64,000 nucleotides of DNA from Acidobacteriota bacterium. Lineage in GTDB: Bacteria; Acidobacteriota; Thermoanaerobaculia; Multivoradales; J023. How positions within the stretch are numbered: position 1 is the first letter of the stretch; each line of letters starts with the position of its first letter. The stretch lies in assembly GCA_029263395.1 (NCBI GenBank), contig JAJCXO010000221.1, positions 124,001 through 188,000 on the forward strand. The letters run 5' to 3'. The position numbers were made by a program, and so were the translations under genes. Below are positions 23,740 to 33,465 of this stretch, one piece after another. Under the pieces are notes generated by a model. It saw only the letters and a program-made list of their open reading frames with translations. It was not told the origin of the DNA and did no database searches.

Positions 23740-26700
23740 ATGCTGCACTGCAACTTCATTGGGCGGTGGCATGTCCTGTGGAGTCTTCTGCTGGGCTCGC
23801 TGCTGCTTTCGACGTCCTTGTCGGCACAGGACGGGGCATTACGTTTCGATCGATTGACGGTCGAGGATGGGTTGTCCTACAGCACGATTTGGTCGATCCA
23901 CCAGGATAGCCAAGGGTTCATGTGGTTCGGTACCGGTGAGGGACTCAACCGCTACGACGGTTATCGCTTCAAGGTCTTCAAGCACGACCCCGAGGATCCG
24001 AAATCGCTCTCCGACGTCGGCGTCACCGCGATTGCCGAAGATAACCAGGTGCGGCTGTGGTTGGGTACCGTGAGTGGCGGCCTCAATCGGTTCCATCGCG
24101 ACGACGAAAGTTTCGAGCGCTTCCGGCACGATCCAGCAGACGAGCGTAGCTTGGCCGACAATGGCATCTACGATCTTTTAGTCGATCGCCATGGCACGTT
24201 GTGGGTTGCGACTCCCGCCGGCCTGGACCGTTTTGACGAGCCGACTGGGAGTTTCCAACACAACCCACAGGAGCCCACTCCGGCAGATCCCTCGATCAGT
24301 AGGTTAGTGATCGATATCTTTGAAGACAAAGATGGAGTCCTATGGCTCGGAACGGAGCACGGACTGGGTCGATTCGATCCTAGGACTGAATCGTTCACTC
24401 GTTTTAGTCATGACCCTGCCGATCCCAACAGTTTAAGCCAAGGCGCCACGTACAGCATCCAACAAGACGCTTCCGGAGATCTGTGGATCGCCAGTGAGGA
24501 CGGGTTGAATCGATTCGATCTCCTGACCGGAAAATTCACCCGTTACGTTCACAATCCGGACGATCCGGCGAGTCTGGGCCATAACAACATCGCCTCGATG
24601 GCTTTTGATGCCAGCGGCCAATTATGGGTGGGTACTGACAATCAGGGCTTGAGTCGACTCGATCCCCTCACCGGCCGATTCACGCACCATCGACAGGATC
24701 TGTCGGATTCGCGCAGCCTGCTCAGCGATCTGGTGACCGAGCTTTTTGTCGATCGCAATGGTCTGCTGTGGATCGGAAGTTACACGGGCATCAGCAAGTA
24801 CGATCCGCGGCGTGACGACTTCACGGTTTATCGCCAACAACAGTGGCGGCAGCCCACCCTGAGTGGAGTCAGTGCCTGGGCCGTCACTCAGGATCGCTCG
24901 GGAGTTCTTTGGCTGGGCACTGAGAAGGGCCTCGATCGATTCGACCGTCAGCGCGGCACCATCGAAAGCTTCCAACACGACCCGAATCAACCCGATGGCT
25001 TGCAGAGCGGGCCGATCGCTACGATGCTCGAAGATCGTTCGGGAACGTTGTGGGTCGGCACCTGGGGTGGACTCAGCCGGCTGGATGCCGAAAGTCAGCG
25101 ATTTGTCCACATCCCTAGTCACGACCCGGACGATCCCCAGACCCTGAGCAGTGACCTGATCCAGTTTTTGTACGAGGACAGCCGCGATCGTCTGTGGGTC
25201 GGGACCCTCGGTGGGCTCAACCAGCTCGACCGTGCCACCGGGCGTGTCGTTCGTTATCCGGCACAACCTGGCGATCCTGAAGCCCTAGGCGAAGACACGA
25301 TTTATTCGATCCTCGAAGACCACACCGGCACGTTGTGGATTGGAACTCGTGACCATGGTCTCTTTCGGTTCGATGAGGCTCCATCGCGTGCCTTCGTCCA
25401 ATACGAGGCGGACCCGAAGGATCCTGCGCAGTTGGGTAGTAACGACATCGCCTGTATGCATGAAGACGCGTCGGGCAATCTGTGGCTCGGGACGAATGGC
25501 GCAGGGCTCCACCGGCTTGATCCGGCACGCCAGGCATTCGTTCGCTATCGGCAGCAAGACGGGCTTAATAGCGATTCCATCGTAGGACTCTTGGAAGATG
25601 ATGACGGCTTCTTGTGGTTGAGTACCCACAGTGGTTTGAGTCGGTTTGATCCACAGACGGAGACGTTCCGCAACTACGATAGTGCCGACGGGCTGGCGAG
25701 CAACGACCACGCATTGGTCGCCTCCCATCGCGGCCTCCGGGGCGAGATGTTTTTCGGCAGCGTCGGTGGCCTGACGGCCTTTTTCCCCAATCGTGTGCGC
25801 GATGACGACCAGCCGCCGTCGGTTGTCATCACGGACTTCCAGCTGTTCAATCGTTCGGTGCAGCCACGGTCGATCGATCCCGACTCACCTTTGGAAGGCT
25901 CGGTTCTCGACGCCCGCCAGCTGACCCTCAGCCACCACGACTACGTTTTTGCCTTCGAATTCGCTGCGTTGCACTATGTTGATCCGCGCCAGAATCGTTA
26001 CGCCTATCGACTTGAGGGTTTTGACCGGGATTGGATCGAGACCGACGCCAGTCAGCGTTTTGCGCAGTATTCCAATCTGGCGGCTGGGGACTATGTCTTC
26101 AGAGTCAAGGCATCCAATGACGACGAAGTGTGGAACGAAGATGGTGCCGCGATTGCCGTCCACATCCTGCCGCCACCGTGGAAAACCTGGTGGGCCTACA
26201 CCCTCTACTTCTTGGCGTTGGCCGGTGCACTTTTTGCCTATGTCCGCTGGCAGGAGAGGAAAGTCGAGCGCGAGCGGGCGATCAACCATCGCTTACGCGA
26301 GGTCGATCGTCTCAAGGACGAGTTTTTGGCCAACACGTCTCACGAACTGAGGACACCGCTGTATGGCATTGTCGGTATTGCCGAATCGTTGATCAATGGC
26401 GCCGCTGGCGAGCCGTCCGAGGAGATCAAGTCGAACTTGGAGATGGTCGTCACCAGCGGTCGTCGGCTCGGTGGGTTGATCAACGACATCCTCGATTTCT
26501 CTCGGCTGACGGGCAAGAGCTTAGAGCTAGAGCGCCAGCCAGTGGATCTTAGGGCCCTGGTCGATGTGGTGTTGAATCTCTCTCGGCCTCTGGTCGGCGA
26601 CAAAGAGCTGACGTTGGACAACGACATCGATCCGTCTTTGCCGTCAGCTAACGCAGACGAGGATCGTCTGCAGCAGATCTTCCACAACCTCATTGGCAAC

Positions 26701-28419
26701 GCGGTCAAGTTCACCACGGCTGGGAAGATCGAAATCTCGGCGGTGGCTGGAGAGAAGCTTCTCGAGGTCCGGGTTGCGGACACCGGTCGCGGAATCTCGG
26801 ACGGTGATGTGGAACGCATCTTTGAGTCTTTCGAGCAAGGCGAAGGTTCGGCAATCCGAGAATTCGGCGGCACTGGTCTGGGCTTGGCCGTAACCAAGCA
26901 GCTTGTTTCCCTGCACGGCGGCAGCATCTGGGTCGAGTCGAAGGTGGGTGTCGGGACGACGTTTTTCTTCACGGTGCCTATGGCTGACCGGCCCGCATCA
27001 GACCGGCCCGCATCAGACCGTCCTGCATCAGACCGTCCCGTGTCAGACCGCCCGATCACGAGCGGATCGATCGCAGGCGCATCAGTTATGGGGGAGACTG
27101 CCACAGGTGGGCGCGAAGACACAGCAGGTGCGCCGACCCTCGATCTAGATCAATCATCCATCGATTCCATGGTCGAGGATCCCATCCGAGCGGCGGAACG
27201 TTCATTTGTCGAACCGCTGGCCCACGACGAACAGGACGCGGCCAAGTCCAAATCGACCTTGCTCATTGTTGACGACGAGCCAGTGATCCGCCAGGTGTTG
27301 TGGAATTATCTTGCCCAGGACTATCGTGTCGTGAGTGCTGCTAGCGGCCCTGAAGCTCTACAGATTCTCAGCGAGCAGCCGATCGATCTCGTGCTTCTGG
27401 ATGTCATGATGCCTAAAATGTCAGGTTATGAAGTGTGCCGCAGGCTGCGGCTGCAGCATGCCTTGGCACGGCTTCCGGTGCTTTTCTTGACCGCCAAGAG
27501 TCAAGCATCAGACCGGGTGGTCGGTTTGTCGGCTGGGGCCAACGACTACCTGACCAAACCGGTAGCCAGAGGTGAGCTGCTGGCGCGGGTTGCGACTCAC
27601 CTCGAACTGCGCTCCATCAACCGCGAACTATCTGAACTGGTCCACGAGAGGACCGTGCAGATCGAAGAGCGCGAACGCCTGCTGCGCGAGCGCGAGCGGC
27701 TCATTCTTCAGCTCGAAGCGCGCAATGATGAGTTGGCGCGTTTCAACTACACCGTTTCCCATGATCTCAAGAATCCGCTGACCACGATTCGTAACTACAT
27801 CGGCATTTTGAGTCGAGATGCGCACGCTGGTAATCAGGAGCGAGTGCAGCAAGATCTGCGACGTATCGACGCCGCCGCTTGCCAATTGACCCAATCACTC
27901 GATGAGCTTTATGAGTTCTCTCGGGTTGGCCAGCAACAAAACCCTCATCAGAATATTCCTTTTGTCGAGTTGGTCGAGGAGGTTCGAAGCCAACTCGTTG
28001 GTGCCATCACCGAACGCGGTGTCAACCTTGTCATCGTACCCAAACTGCCGATCGTCCGTGGTGATCGCCCTCGCCTACTCGAGGTCGTCCGGCACTTGCT
28101 GGACAATGCGATTCGCTACATGGGTGATCAACTAGAGCCACGGATCGAAATTGGAGTACGGACCGATCGCAGTAAGATGGGCTCGACGACTGGGGTGTTT
28201 TTTGTTCGCGACAATGGGCGCGGCATCAATCGGCGTTATCGCCAGAAAGTCTTCGAGCTCTTCGAACGTCTCGATCCCGAGGGCTCTGAAGGTACCGGTA
28301 TTGGACTCGCCCTGGTCAAACGGATCGTCGAACTACATGCCGGCCGTATTTGGGTCGAGTCAGCTGGCGACGCCCAAGGCTCGACCTTTTGCTTCACGCT
28401 GCCGGTGGTCGACGAGTAA
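23740..28419 (+). CDS. Giant hybrid sensor kinase: propeller sensor, two kinase modules, one receiver
   Basis: A 1,559-residue hybrid two-component protein. In order: signal peptide (about 1-28); two-component-regulator propeller repeats (W-x-G-T-x-x-G-L-x-R, about 14 copies, about 35-665); Y_Y_Y domain (about 700-800); one transmembrane helix (about 816-836); HisKA with H868 in NTSHELRTP; HATPase (NLIGNAVKF, GTGLGLAV); a Ser/Asp-Arg-Pro repeat (about 1083-1107); a receiver with phospho-acceptor D1221 in LLDVMMPK; a second HisKA with H1341 in TVSHDLKNP; and a second HATPase. I chose ATG 23740 because the signal peptide begins there. A one-protein phosphorelay for an extracellular signal, possibly a polysaccharide, is likely. 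Confidence 0.9.
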   Translation: MLHCNFIGRWHVLWSLLLGSLLLSTSLSAQDGALRFDRLTVEDGLSYSTIWSIHQDSQGFMWFGTGEGLNRYDGYRFKVFKHDPEDPKSLSDVGVTAIAEDNQVRLWLGTVSGGLNRFHRDDESFERFRHDPADERSLADNGIYDLLVDRHGTLWVATPAGLDRFDEPTGSFQHNPQEPTPADPSISRLVIDIFEDKDGVLWLGTEHGLGRFDPRTESFTRFSHDPADPNSLSQGATYSIQQDASGDLWIASEDGLNRFDLLTGKFTRYVHNPDDPASLGHNNIASMAFDASGQLWVGTDNQGLSRLDPLTGRFTHHRQDLSDSRSLLSDLVTELFVDRNGLLWIGSYTGISKYDPRRDDFTVYRQQQWRQPTLSGVSAWAVTQDRSGVLWLGTEKGLDRFDRQRGTIESFQHDPNQPDGLQSGPIATMLEDRSGTLWVGTWGGLSRLDAESQRFVHIPSHDPDDPQTLSSDLIQFLYEDSRDRLWVGTLGGLNQLDRATGRVVRYPAQPGDPEALGEDTIYSILEDHTGTLWIGTRDHGLFRFDEAPSRAFVQYEADPKDPAQLGSNDIACMHEDASGNLWLGTNGAGLHRLDPARQAFVRYRQQDGLNSDSIVGLLEDDDGFLWLSTHSGLSRFDPQTETFRNYDSADGLASNDHALVASHRGLRGEMFFGSVGGLTAFFPNRVRDDDQPPSVVITDFQLFNRSVQPRSIDPDSPLEGSVLDARQLTLSHHDYVFAFEFAALHYVDPRQNRYAYRLEGFDRDWIETDASQRFAQYSNLAAGDYVFRVKASNDDEVWNEDGAAIAVHILPPPWKTWWAYTLYFLALAGALFAYVRWQERKVERERAINHRLREVDRLKDEFLANTSHELRTPLYGIVGIAESLINGAAGEPSEEIKSNLEMVVTSGRRLGGLINDILDFSRLTGKSLELERQPVDLRALVDVVLNLSRPLVGDKELTLDNDIDPSLPSANADEDRLQQIFHNLIGNAVKFTTAGKIEISAVAGEKLLEVRVADTGRGISDGDVERIFESFEQGEGSAIREFGGTGLGLAVTKQLVSLHGGSIWVESKVGVGTTFFFTVPMADRPASDRPASDRPASDRPVSDRPITSGSIAGASVMGETATGGREDTAGAPTLDLDQSSIDSMVEDPIRAAERSFVEPLAHDEQDAAKSKSTLLIVDDEPVIRQVLWNYLAQDYRVVSAASGPEALQILSEQPIDLVLLDVMMPKMSGYEVCRRLRLQHALARLPVLFLTAKSQASDRVVGLSAGANDYLTKPVARGELLARVATHLELRSINRELSELVHERTVQIEERERLLRERERLILQLEARNDELARFNYTVSHDLKNPLTTIRNYIGILSRDAHAGNQERVQQDLRRIDAAACQLTQSLDELYEFSRVGQQQNPHQNIPFVELVEEVRSQLVGAITERGVNLVIVPKLPIVRGDRPRLLEVVRHLLDNAIRYMGDQLEPRIEIGVRTDRSKMGSTTGVFFVRDNGRGINRRYRQKVFELFERLDPEGSEGTGIGLALVKRIVELHAGRIWVESAGDAQGSTFCFTLPVVDE
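26986..27060 (+). repeat. Five tandem 15-bp repeats inside the hybrid kinase gene
   Basis: The unit GACCGGCCCGCATCA repeats five times with growing divergence and encodes Asp-Arg-Pro-Ala-Ser steps. It forms a flexible linker between the first kinase module and the receiver and may vary in copy number by slippage. Confidence 0.9.
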
Positions 28420-28799
28420 CGCTTCTCAGCATTTCGACCACAGCTCGAGCACGCCGAGTTCATCTTCCGACCGGCTCGGTCGACGCAGTTGGCGCTCTCA
28501 TACGACTGGATCTATTCTTTCTCCGGCGACACCACGAGCCCGGTGGGGCTACACCTTCGCCTCGGTTTCGAAGCTTTTTCAGGTCCCAATCGTTAGTCGT
28601 CACCATTCTGTTCTTCTTCATCTCGGAGTGAGTTGAGTGTTGGTGCGGCTCACGCGGGACTTGGTCCGTGAATGAGCTTGCGGCCCGCCGGTTCGATAGA
28701 GACCAGCTGGGCACGGCCATCGTCCGGCCGCCGGACCTTTCGGGCTAGACTGAGAACCCCAGCCTCTCACTCAACCAGCAGACATCGGAGACAATCTCG
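28420..28799. other. Intergenic region before the AraC-family gene
   Basis: A 380-bp gap with no gene that I can support. Open frames here are shadows without ribosome sites. No clear promoter, terminator or repeat is visible. Confidence 0.4.
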
Positions 28800-29633
28800 A
28801 TGGAATATGTTCCCCGTGTTCCGAACACCGAACCGCTGGTGGGTGCAGTCGAAGTCATGTTCTTGCTCGACGGCTACGCTCCCGATCATGTGCGGGAGCG
28901 TATTGTCCCCAATGGACGCATGACTCTGGTGATCGAGCTAGATGGGCGTCCACGGTACGTCTTCGACAACACATCAGGAGAAGTGCTTCAGGTCTGTCGG
29001 CATGCTTGGCTCTCCGGAGTTCACGAGCGTCACATCACGATCGGTGAGACGAGGCCTGTGAACAAGCTCATGGCCGTGCAGTTCGCTCCCGGAGCGAGCG
29101 TGCCGTTTACTCGTCGCCCTGCGAGTGAGTTTCGTAATGCGGTTGTGAATGGGGAGTTGGTCTTTGGGCCCTCCGTGCTCGAACTGCGCGAGATGTTGGT
29201 GGGTTTGGACAGCCCCAGTCGACAACTCGATGTTTTGGAGTCTTGGTTGGTCAACCAAGTCGATCCGACGTTGGCCGCTCCAGCACAACTCGTTCGAGCA
29301 ATCGAACGCCTGGTCGAGTCTCCTTCGGAAACGCGCATCGCAGAGCTTGCCGCCGAACAGGCCGACCTCTCGTCCAAGCACTTCATCGAGTTGTTCAGGC
29401 GGCACGTCGGAACCACGCCCAAGGTCTTTCAGCGGATTCTGCGCTTCTTTCAGATATTCGACGCGCTTCAGCGCTCGGAGAAGGTGAGCTGGGTGGACCT
29501 CAGCACGGACCTGGGTTTTGCGGATCAGTCTCACCTTCATCGCGAGTTCCAGCTCTTTTCGGGATATCGGCCTGGCGATTTCCGAAACCAGGATCACGAT
29601 CGGGTCAATTTTTTTGCCGACGACGAACCCTGA
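28800..29633 (+). CDS. AraC-family transcriptional regulator
   Basis: A 277-residue regulator. The C-terminal AraC helix-turn-helix pair is visible (RIAELAAEQADLSSKHFIEL, VSWVDLSTDLGFADQSHLHR). The N-terminal 110 residues form a cupin-like sensing part of the type found in DUF6597-like AraC regulators. It precedes an exported SRPBCC protein by 95 bp in the same direction and may control it. Confidence 0.85.
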   Translation: MEYVPRVPNTEPLVGAVEVMFLLDGYAPDHVRERIVPNGRMTLVIELDGRPRYVFDNTSGEVLQVCRHAWLSGVHERHITIGETRPVNKLMAVQFAPGASVPFTRRPASEFRNAVVNGELVFGPSVLELREMLVGLDSPSRQLDVLESWLVNQVDPTLAAPAQLVRAIERLVESPSETRIAELAAEQADLSSKHFIELFRRHVGTTPKVFQRILRFFQIFDALQRSEKVSWVDLSTDLGFADQSHLHREFQLFSGYRPGDFRNQDHDRVNFFADDEP

Positions 29634-29728
29634 CGGGGACAGGTAAGAATTCTTCAAGACGACCGCTTCGATAGTGCGCGACGATGCTGCTTCGCCACGA
29701 TCCTCAAACCTGTTCCAAGGAGGAATCC

Positions 29729-30343
29729 ATGATGAAGCGCCTCTCGATCGTTCTCGTCCTTGCCCTCGCGTCGTCGCTCACGTTTGGAGCACCGAGCGCC
29801 GTTGCCGCTGACCTTCAGGGCGAGGCAGCGGAGCCGTTCGCCAAAATTTCAAGCCGGGTCGAGATAGATGATTCTGGCGGGCGCGCCGTGATCGAGGAGG
29901 TCCTCGTCGATGCGCCGGTTGAAACGGTTTGGGATGCCTACTCGACCAGCAAGGGCTGGATGGCCTGGGTGGCGCCAGTCGCCAAAGTCGACCTCCGGCT
30001 CGGCGGGAGTATTCGGACGCACTACAACGCGGACGCCAAAATTGGTGATCCGGGAACCAACGTGCTACATATCGTGAACTTTGTTCCCCGAAGGATCCTG
30101 ACGCTACAAGCCGAGTTACAGGACAACTGGCCGGAGATCATGAAGCGTGATGCCGAGCACTTGATGAACGTCATCGTCTTCGACGCTTTGCCCGATCAGA
30201 GAACGCGGATCAAGTCCTACGGTGTCGGGTATGGTGCATCGCCGGAGTACGACAAGATGCTCGCGTTTTTCGTGGAGGCGAACAAGGGTTTATACGAGAA
30301 GCTCATCGAATACGCCGAGGCCGTTGACGCAAATGTGGACTAG
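29729..30343 (+). CDS. Secreted SRPBCC-fold protein (AHSA1-like)
   Basis: A 204-residue protein starting at ATG after AAGGAGG, with a signal peptide (about 1-27, VLVLALASSLTFG...AVAAD) and a START/SRPBCC ligand-binding domain (VIEEVLVDAPVETVWDAYSTSKGWMAW, typical of AHSA1 proteins). Such proteins bind hydrophobic small molecules; an exported form is less common. Function unknown. Confidence 0.75.
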   Translation: MMKRLSIVLVLALASSLTFGAPSAVAADLQGEAAEPFAKISSRVEIDDSGGRAVIEEVLVDAPVETVWDAYSTSKGWMAWVAPVAKVDLRLGGSIRTHYNADAKIGDPGTNVLHIVNFVPRRILTLQAELQDNWPEIMKRDAEHLMNVIVFDALPDQRTRIKSYGVGYGASPEYDKMLAFFVEANKGLYEKLIEYAEAVDANVD

Positions 30344-30536
30344 CCAAGCTGCTCAACCCGAAGATGTGAGGGGCATCGAGCCCAAACCTGCGGTGGACGC
30401 TCCGGGTGGTGGGTTGCGATTCGTGACAGCGGCAACATTCCGCGGGAAAAGGCAGCAGTCGACTCGCCATTGCGTGGCCTGGTCTCCGATGCTATCTTTG
30501 CGATAACACCATACATCGGAAACAAGGAGGCGGAGT

Positions 30537-31493
30537 ATGATCAGAAACGAGCGTACGAGAAGTCGTCGCATTGTGTCGGGGACCACTTTGGGTACCACCG
30601 TGTTGGTAGGCCTGTGCTGTAGTGGCATGGCACTGGCTCAAACCGCCGACGAGGCGTCTGCTACCGCCTGGCCTCAGGGTGGCTCGGGAGTGGTGGCGAT
30701 CGAGCGCGGGGTACCGGCGCTCGACGGGCTGCTGTTCGTCGGGACGTGTACGAACATCAACGATCCAGCTGCGACCGCCAATGATGTGTTCACTGTGGAT
30801 CCGGCGATGGATGTATCGACCAGCGTCTTGTCCGGCGTGCAAGTCTGGGGGGCGACGGCGGATATCGCAAACGAGCGCGTTCTGTTCACCCGTGCAAGTG
30901 GTTTGGTGCCACCAGACGGCGAGATCGGCGGTGGCGACGAGCTTTTTGCCGTTCCTTTCTCAGGCGGTGCTCCAGTCTCCCTCGGGCGCATTACGAGCCC
31001 TGCTGGAGGGTTTCGTGTGGATGGATTAGCCATCTCTGGTGGGGTGCTGTATGGCGTCAATGCCGGGGCCGGGCCCGGTAATGGCCTCTATTCGATCGAC
31101 CAGACGACGCTTGTCGTGACGGAGATCGCATTGTTTGTCGACAGCATCGGTGGACTAGATGCGGACCCGGATACCGGCATTATTTACGGTGTCAACGACA
31201 CGACCGGCCAGTTGGTGACGATCGCAACGGATGGCACGATCACCAATGTCATCGCCTATCCGGCAGGGTTTACGGATGTCGATGGTCTGGCGGTAGGCGG
31301 TGGATTCGCCTATCTCGTGACCGATGAGGGCGGAACCTTTGCGGTGTACGACATCGGAGGAGGCACTTTCGGAACCCCATTGACGTCGCCGTTCGCGGCC
31401 GCCGACACCTTCTCGGGTGCGGCTGTGGTGATCAGTTCGGGGTCGATTTTCGCGGACGGTTTCGAGTCTGGCACGACGGGTGCCTGGTCGTAG
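30537..31493 (+). CDS. Secreted beta-propeller-like protein with C-terminal DGFESG tag
   Basis: A 318-residue exported protein. Signal peptide about 1-35 (GTTVLVGLCCSGMALAQ). The body consists of repeating strands with DG/GG turns (FTVDPAMDVST, VDGLAISGGVLYGVNAG, GLDADPDTGIIYGVND), resembling a six- or seven-bladed propeller. It ends FADGFESGTTGAWS, a conserved C-terminal tag found on many secreted proteins of Acidobacteriota and Gammaproteobacteria. The exact ligand is unknown. Confidence 0.7.
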   Translation: MIRNERTRSRRIVSGTTLGTTVLVGLCCSGMALAQTADEASATAWPQGGSGVVAIERGVPALDGLLFVGTCTNINDPAATANDVFTVDPAMDVSTSVLSGVQVWGATADIANERVLFTRASGLVPPDGEIGGGDELFAVPFSGGAPVSLGRITSPAGGFRVDGLAISGGVLYGVNAGAGPGNGLYSIDQTTLVVTEIALFVDSIGGLDADPDTGIIYGVNDTTGQLVTIATDGTITNVIAYPAGFTDVDGLAVGGGFAYLVTDEGGTFAVYDIGGGTFGTPLTSPFAAADTFSGAAVVISSGSIFADGFESGTTGAWS

Positions 31494-31633
31494 ATAACAC
31501 TGTTCTCGCCTTGCGGGTCGCCGCCGTCGTTGCGATAGACGACGGTGGCGCCCGGATCGAAAGAATCGCGCCTGATTTGCGATCGCTTGCTCCATGTCCT
31601 CGAGGGTGAGCGGTTCGATATCTGCGGGACGTG
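31494..31633 (-). pseudogene. Degraded coding remnant behind the VOC fragment
   Basis: On the minus strand fragments such as DIEPLTLEDMEQAIANQARFF and FDPGATVVYRNDGG appear in different frames, which looks like a coding sequence broken by indels. Its identity is not recognised. Confidence 0.3.
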
Positions 31634-31864
31634 TCAGTCGAGGATTTCGGTGGTGAGGTTGTGGGTCAAGCCGAGGACGTTGGGGCCCGGCTCTTTGCTG
31701 GCGCCTTCGTGTTCGATGTAAGGCTGGCAACCCAGCGTCTCGGTGTAGAAGGCAAAGCTGGCCTCGAAGTCGCGCACGACTTGGGTCGAGTTGAAGATGT
31801 GGCTCATCTGCCGCAGATTGGGCCAGCCTTCGAGAGTCGGCTGCTCGTAACTTGGCGCGGTCAT
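31634..31864 (-). pseudogene. Truncated VOC-family (glyoxalase-fold) fragment
   Basis: A 76-residue frame starting MTAPSYEQPT and reading SHIFNSTQVVRDFEASFAFYTETLGCQPY, the first half-module of a vicinal-oxygen-chelate protein. It stops after ASKEPGPNVLGLTHNLTTEI, about half the usual length. It follows amine-oxidase remnants on the same strand in a decayed locus. Confidence 0.6.
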
Positions 31865-31869
31865 TAACC

Positions 31870-32300
31870 TTGGTGGTTTCCCACGCGCCTCGGGAGTACA
31901 CCTTGTGCTCGGAGACCACGGCGCAGATGCGTTATGGTGCGTGCACTCACGTCCTCTTCACTGGCGCCCGAGTGCACCGACACCGGTGCCGTTGATCCAG
32001 CCGACGAGTTGGCGGCGTGGGCCTTCGAAGCCCTTCGAGATGTCGAAATAACGCTCAGAGGGCCATCGGTCCAGATCGCATTCGAGCCCGTTTCGTCGCG
32101 CCAGGAACGGGTCCGAGCCTGGATGAAGGTTTTGCTGATCTGGGTGTAGGCGAGATCGCGGATGATCCGGGTTCGCGCTTCTGGTAGCCCCGGCATTTCA
32201 ATGTTCCGCAACGCGGTGAACGGTAACGTGACGATCACCGCGTCACCTCCGATCTCGTTCGCCAGGCCACGCTGTTCGACGCTGAGCAGCTCTTAAGGTC
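31870..32300 (-). pseudogene. Flavin amine-oxidase remnant, central and C-terminal part
   Basis: Minus-strand frames, joined over frameshifts, read LLSVEQRGLANEIGGDAVIV, TLPFTALRNIEMPGLPEART and RIIRDLAYTQISKTFIQART, then after a one-base shift RYFDISKGFEGPRRQLVGW, then another shift. This is the core of monoamine-oxidase-type FAD enzymes (TxPFxxLR ... LxYTxxxxxFxQxR). At least two frameshifts and no start codon mean it is not functional. Confidence 0.65.
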
Positions 32301-32481
32301 GTGTCGGGCATCCCTCTCGCAGTCCTCGCCGACACATTTGGCGCTCTCCGAGGCCTCGCGCAATTGCCGGGGAGCGACGTCAACGTCGCCTATCACTTTT
32401 GTGACCGTTGCCGAGATCTAACGAGCTTGCCGAAGAAACCGTGCAAGCGGTGCGTTGGCGAAGGCGTACCCCCCAACGCTT

Positions 32482-32910
32482 TCATGCACTTGGATCGAAC
32501 ACGGTCAGCCCCTCGTTCGCACCTGCCTCGAGGAGTCGCTTGTCGCTGGTAGCAAAGTGGACTTGGACTCTTTGATGCTGGAGCATGAGACAAGCAGCGA
32601 GTTGGATGGCATCAGCTCCTCGCAAAGGATGGTTCTTGCAGAGACCCGGAATGAAGGCCAAAACCTCGTTGGACACGGGGATTTGAAGCACGGCCTCCCA
32701 GTCGCCTTCGAAGCGGTCGCTCAGCACCTGATGCTCGGTTGCGGTCAGTAACCCTTCACGCCGCCTGCGGGCAAAGGTGGCATGAGTCTCGGCATAGGTC
32801 AACTGGGATAGAGCGACCTGCTGGCCGGAAATTCTCTGCTGAATAGCTTCGGAGCCTGGCTCGGCGATATAGATCTTAACAAGGGCGCTGGTGTCGAGAA
32901 GCAGGATCAA
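32482..32910 (-). CDS. PIN-domain toxin (VapC-like)
   Basis: A 142-residue PIN-domain protein: ILLLDTSALVKIYIAEPGSE carries the first active-site Asp, with YAETHATFARRR, LRGADAIQLAACL and TSDKRLLEA holding the others. Its ATG overlaps the stop of the upstream antitoxin by 4 bp. Probably a ribonuclease toxin kept in check by the Phd-like protein. Confidence 0.85.
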   Translation of the reverse strand: MILLLDTSALVKIYIAEPGSEAIQQRISGQQVALSQLTYAETHATFARRRREGLLTATEHQVLSDRFEGDWEAVLQIPVSNEVLAFIPGLCKNHPLRGADAIQLAACLMLQHQRVQVHFATSDKRLLEAGANEGLTVFDPSA

Positions 32911-33194
32911 CGCCGATCCTCACGCACCATCTCGGAAGCGAGCTTGCCGCGTGCGGGAACAGTCGGTCTCTGAAAGGATCGGCTCTCCAAGCCTCTTTTG
33001 GGCCGCGTCACCAGGCCACGAGATTCGAGCGCTGCGAGCCGCACGGCCTCATCTTGCTCCTGAACGTCATGGAGCGAAACGAGCGCCGCGATAGGCTTAC
33101 CACCACGCAGCACGATAATTCGCTCGCCGTTTTCAACACGATGTAAGTAGCTAGAGAGCTGATCTTTCAAGATACGGGTGCTCACGCTCGTCAT
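32907..33194 (-). CDS. Phd/YefM-type antitoxin
   Basis: A 95-residue antitoxin of the prevent-host-death family: STRILKDQLSSYLHRVENGERIIVLRGGKPIAALVSL is the family signature. Of two in-frame starts the ATG at 33194 is preferred because AGGAGG lies 8 nt before it; the GTG at 33200 is too close. It forms a toxin-antitoxin pair with the following PIN gene, inside the decayed amine-oxidase locus. Confidence 0.85.
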   Translation of the reverse strand: MTSVSTRILKDQLSSYLHRVENGERIIVLRGGKPIAALVSLHDVQEQDEAVRLAALESRGLVTRPKRGLESRSFQRPTVPARGKLASEMVREDRR

Positions 33195-33329
33195 CGGCAC
33201 GACCTCCTATGGCCATTGTAGCCACACTTGCTGGAGTCTTCAAACTGTCATCTATGGATACAACTGTCCGTCGAGGAAGCTGAAGGGTGGAACGTCCGAG
33301 GAGATCTGGAATACTAGTTCGTCGCTGGT

Positions 33330-33465
33330 GATGAGGTCGGGCGCGTGGGCCGCCGCCGCTCTTCGAGATGTCGAAGTAACGATCGCCGCGTCGACCCCCG
33401 CCTTGTGAAGCTCCCAGCCGGTCGTCAGCCCGCTAGGCCGGCGCCTGCGACCAATACCCATTTGG
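33330..33465 (-). pseudogene. Flavin amine-oxidase remnant, N-terminal FAD-binding part
   Basis: Minus-strand reading gives WVLVAGAGLAG, then one base out of frame LTTGWELHKAGVD, together the GxGxxG dinucleotide-binding start of FAD amine oxidases. It ends in a segment (CGTTACTTCGACATCTCGAAG) nearly identical to one in the central remnant about 1.3 kb away. The toxin-antitoxin module separates the two halves. Confidence 0.5.

Noticed and set aside
31155-31919. 254-residue minus-strand frame over the secreted-protein end and VOC fragment
   Set aside because: Arg-rich translation without domain similarity; it is a shadow crossing several unrelated remnants.
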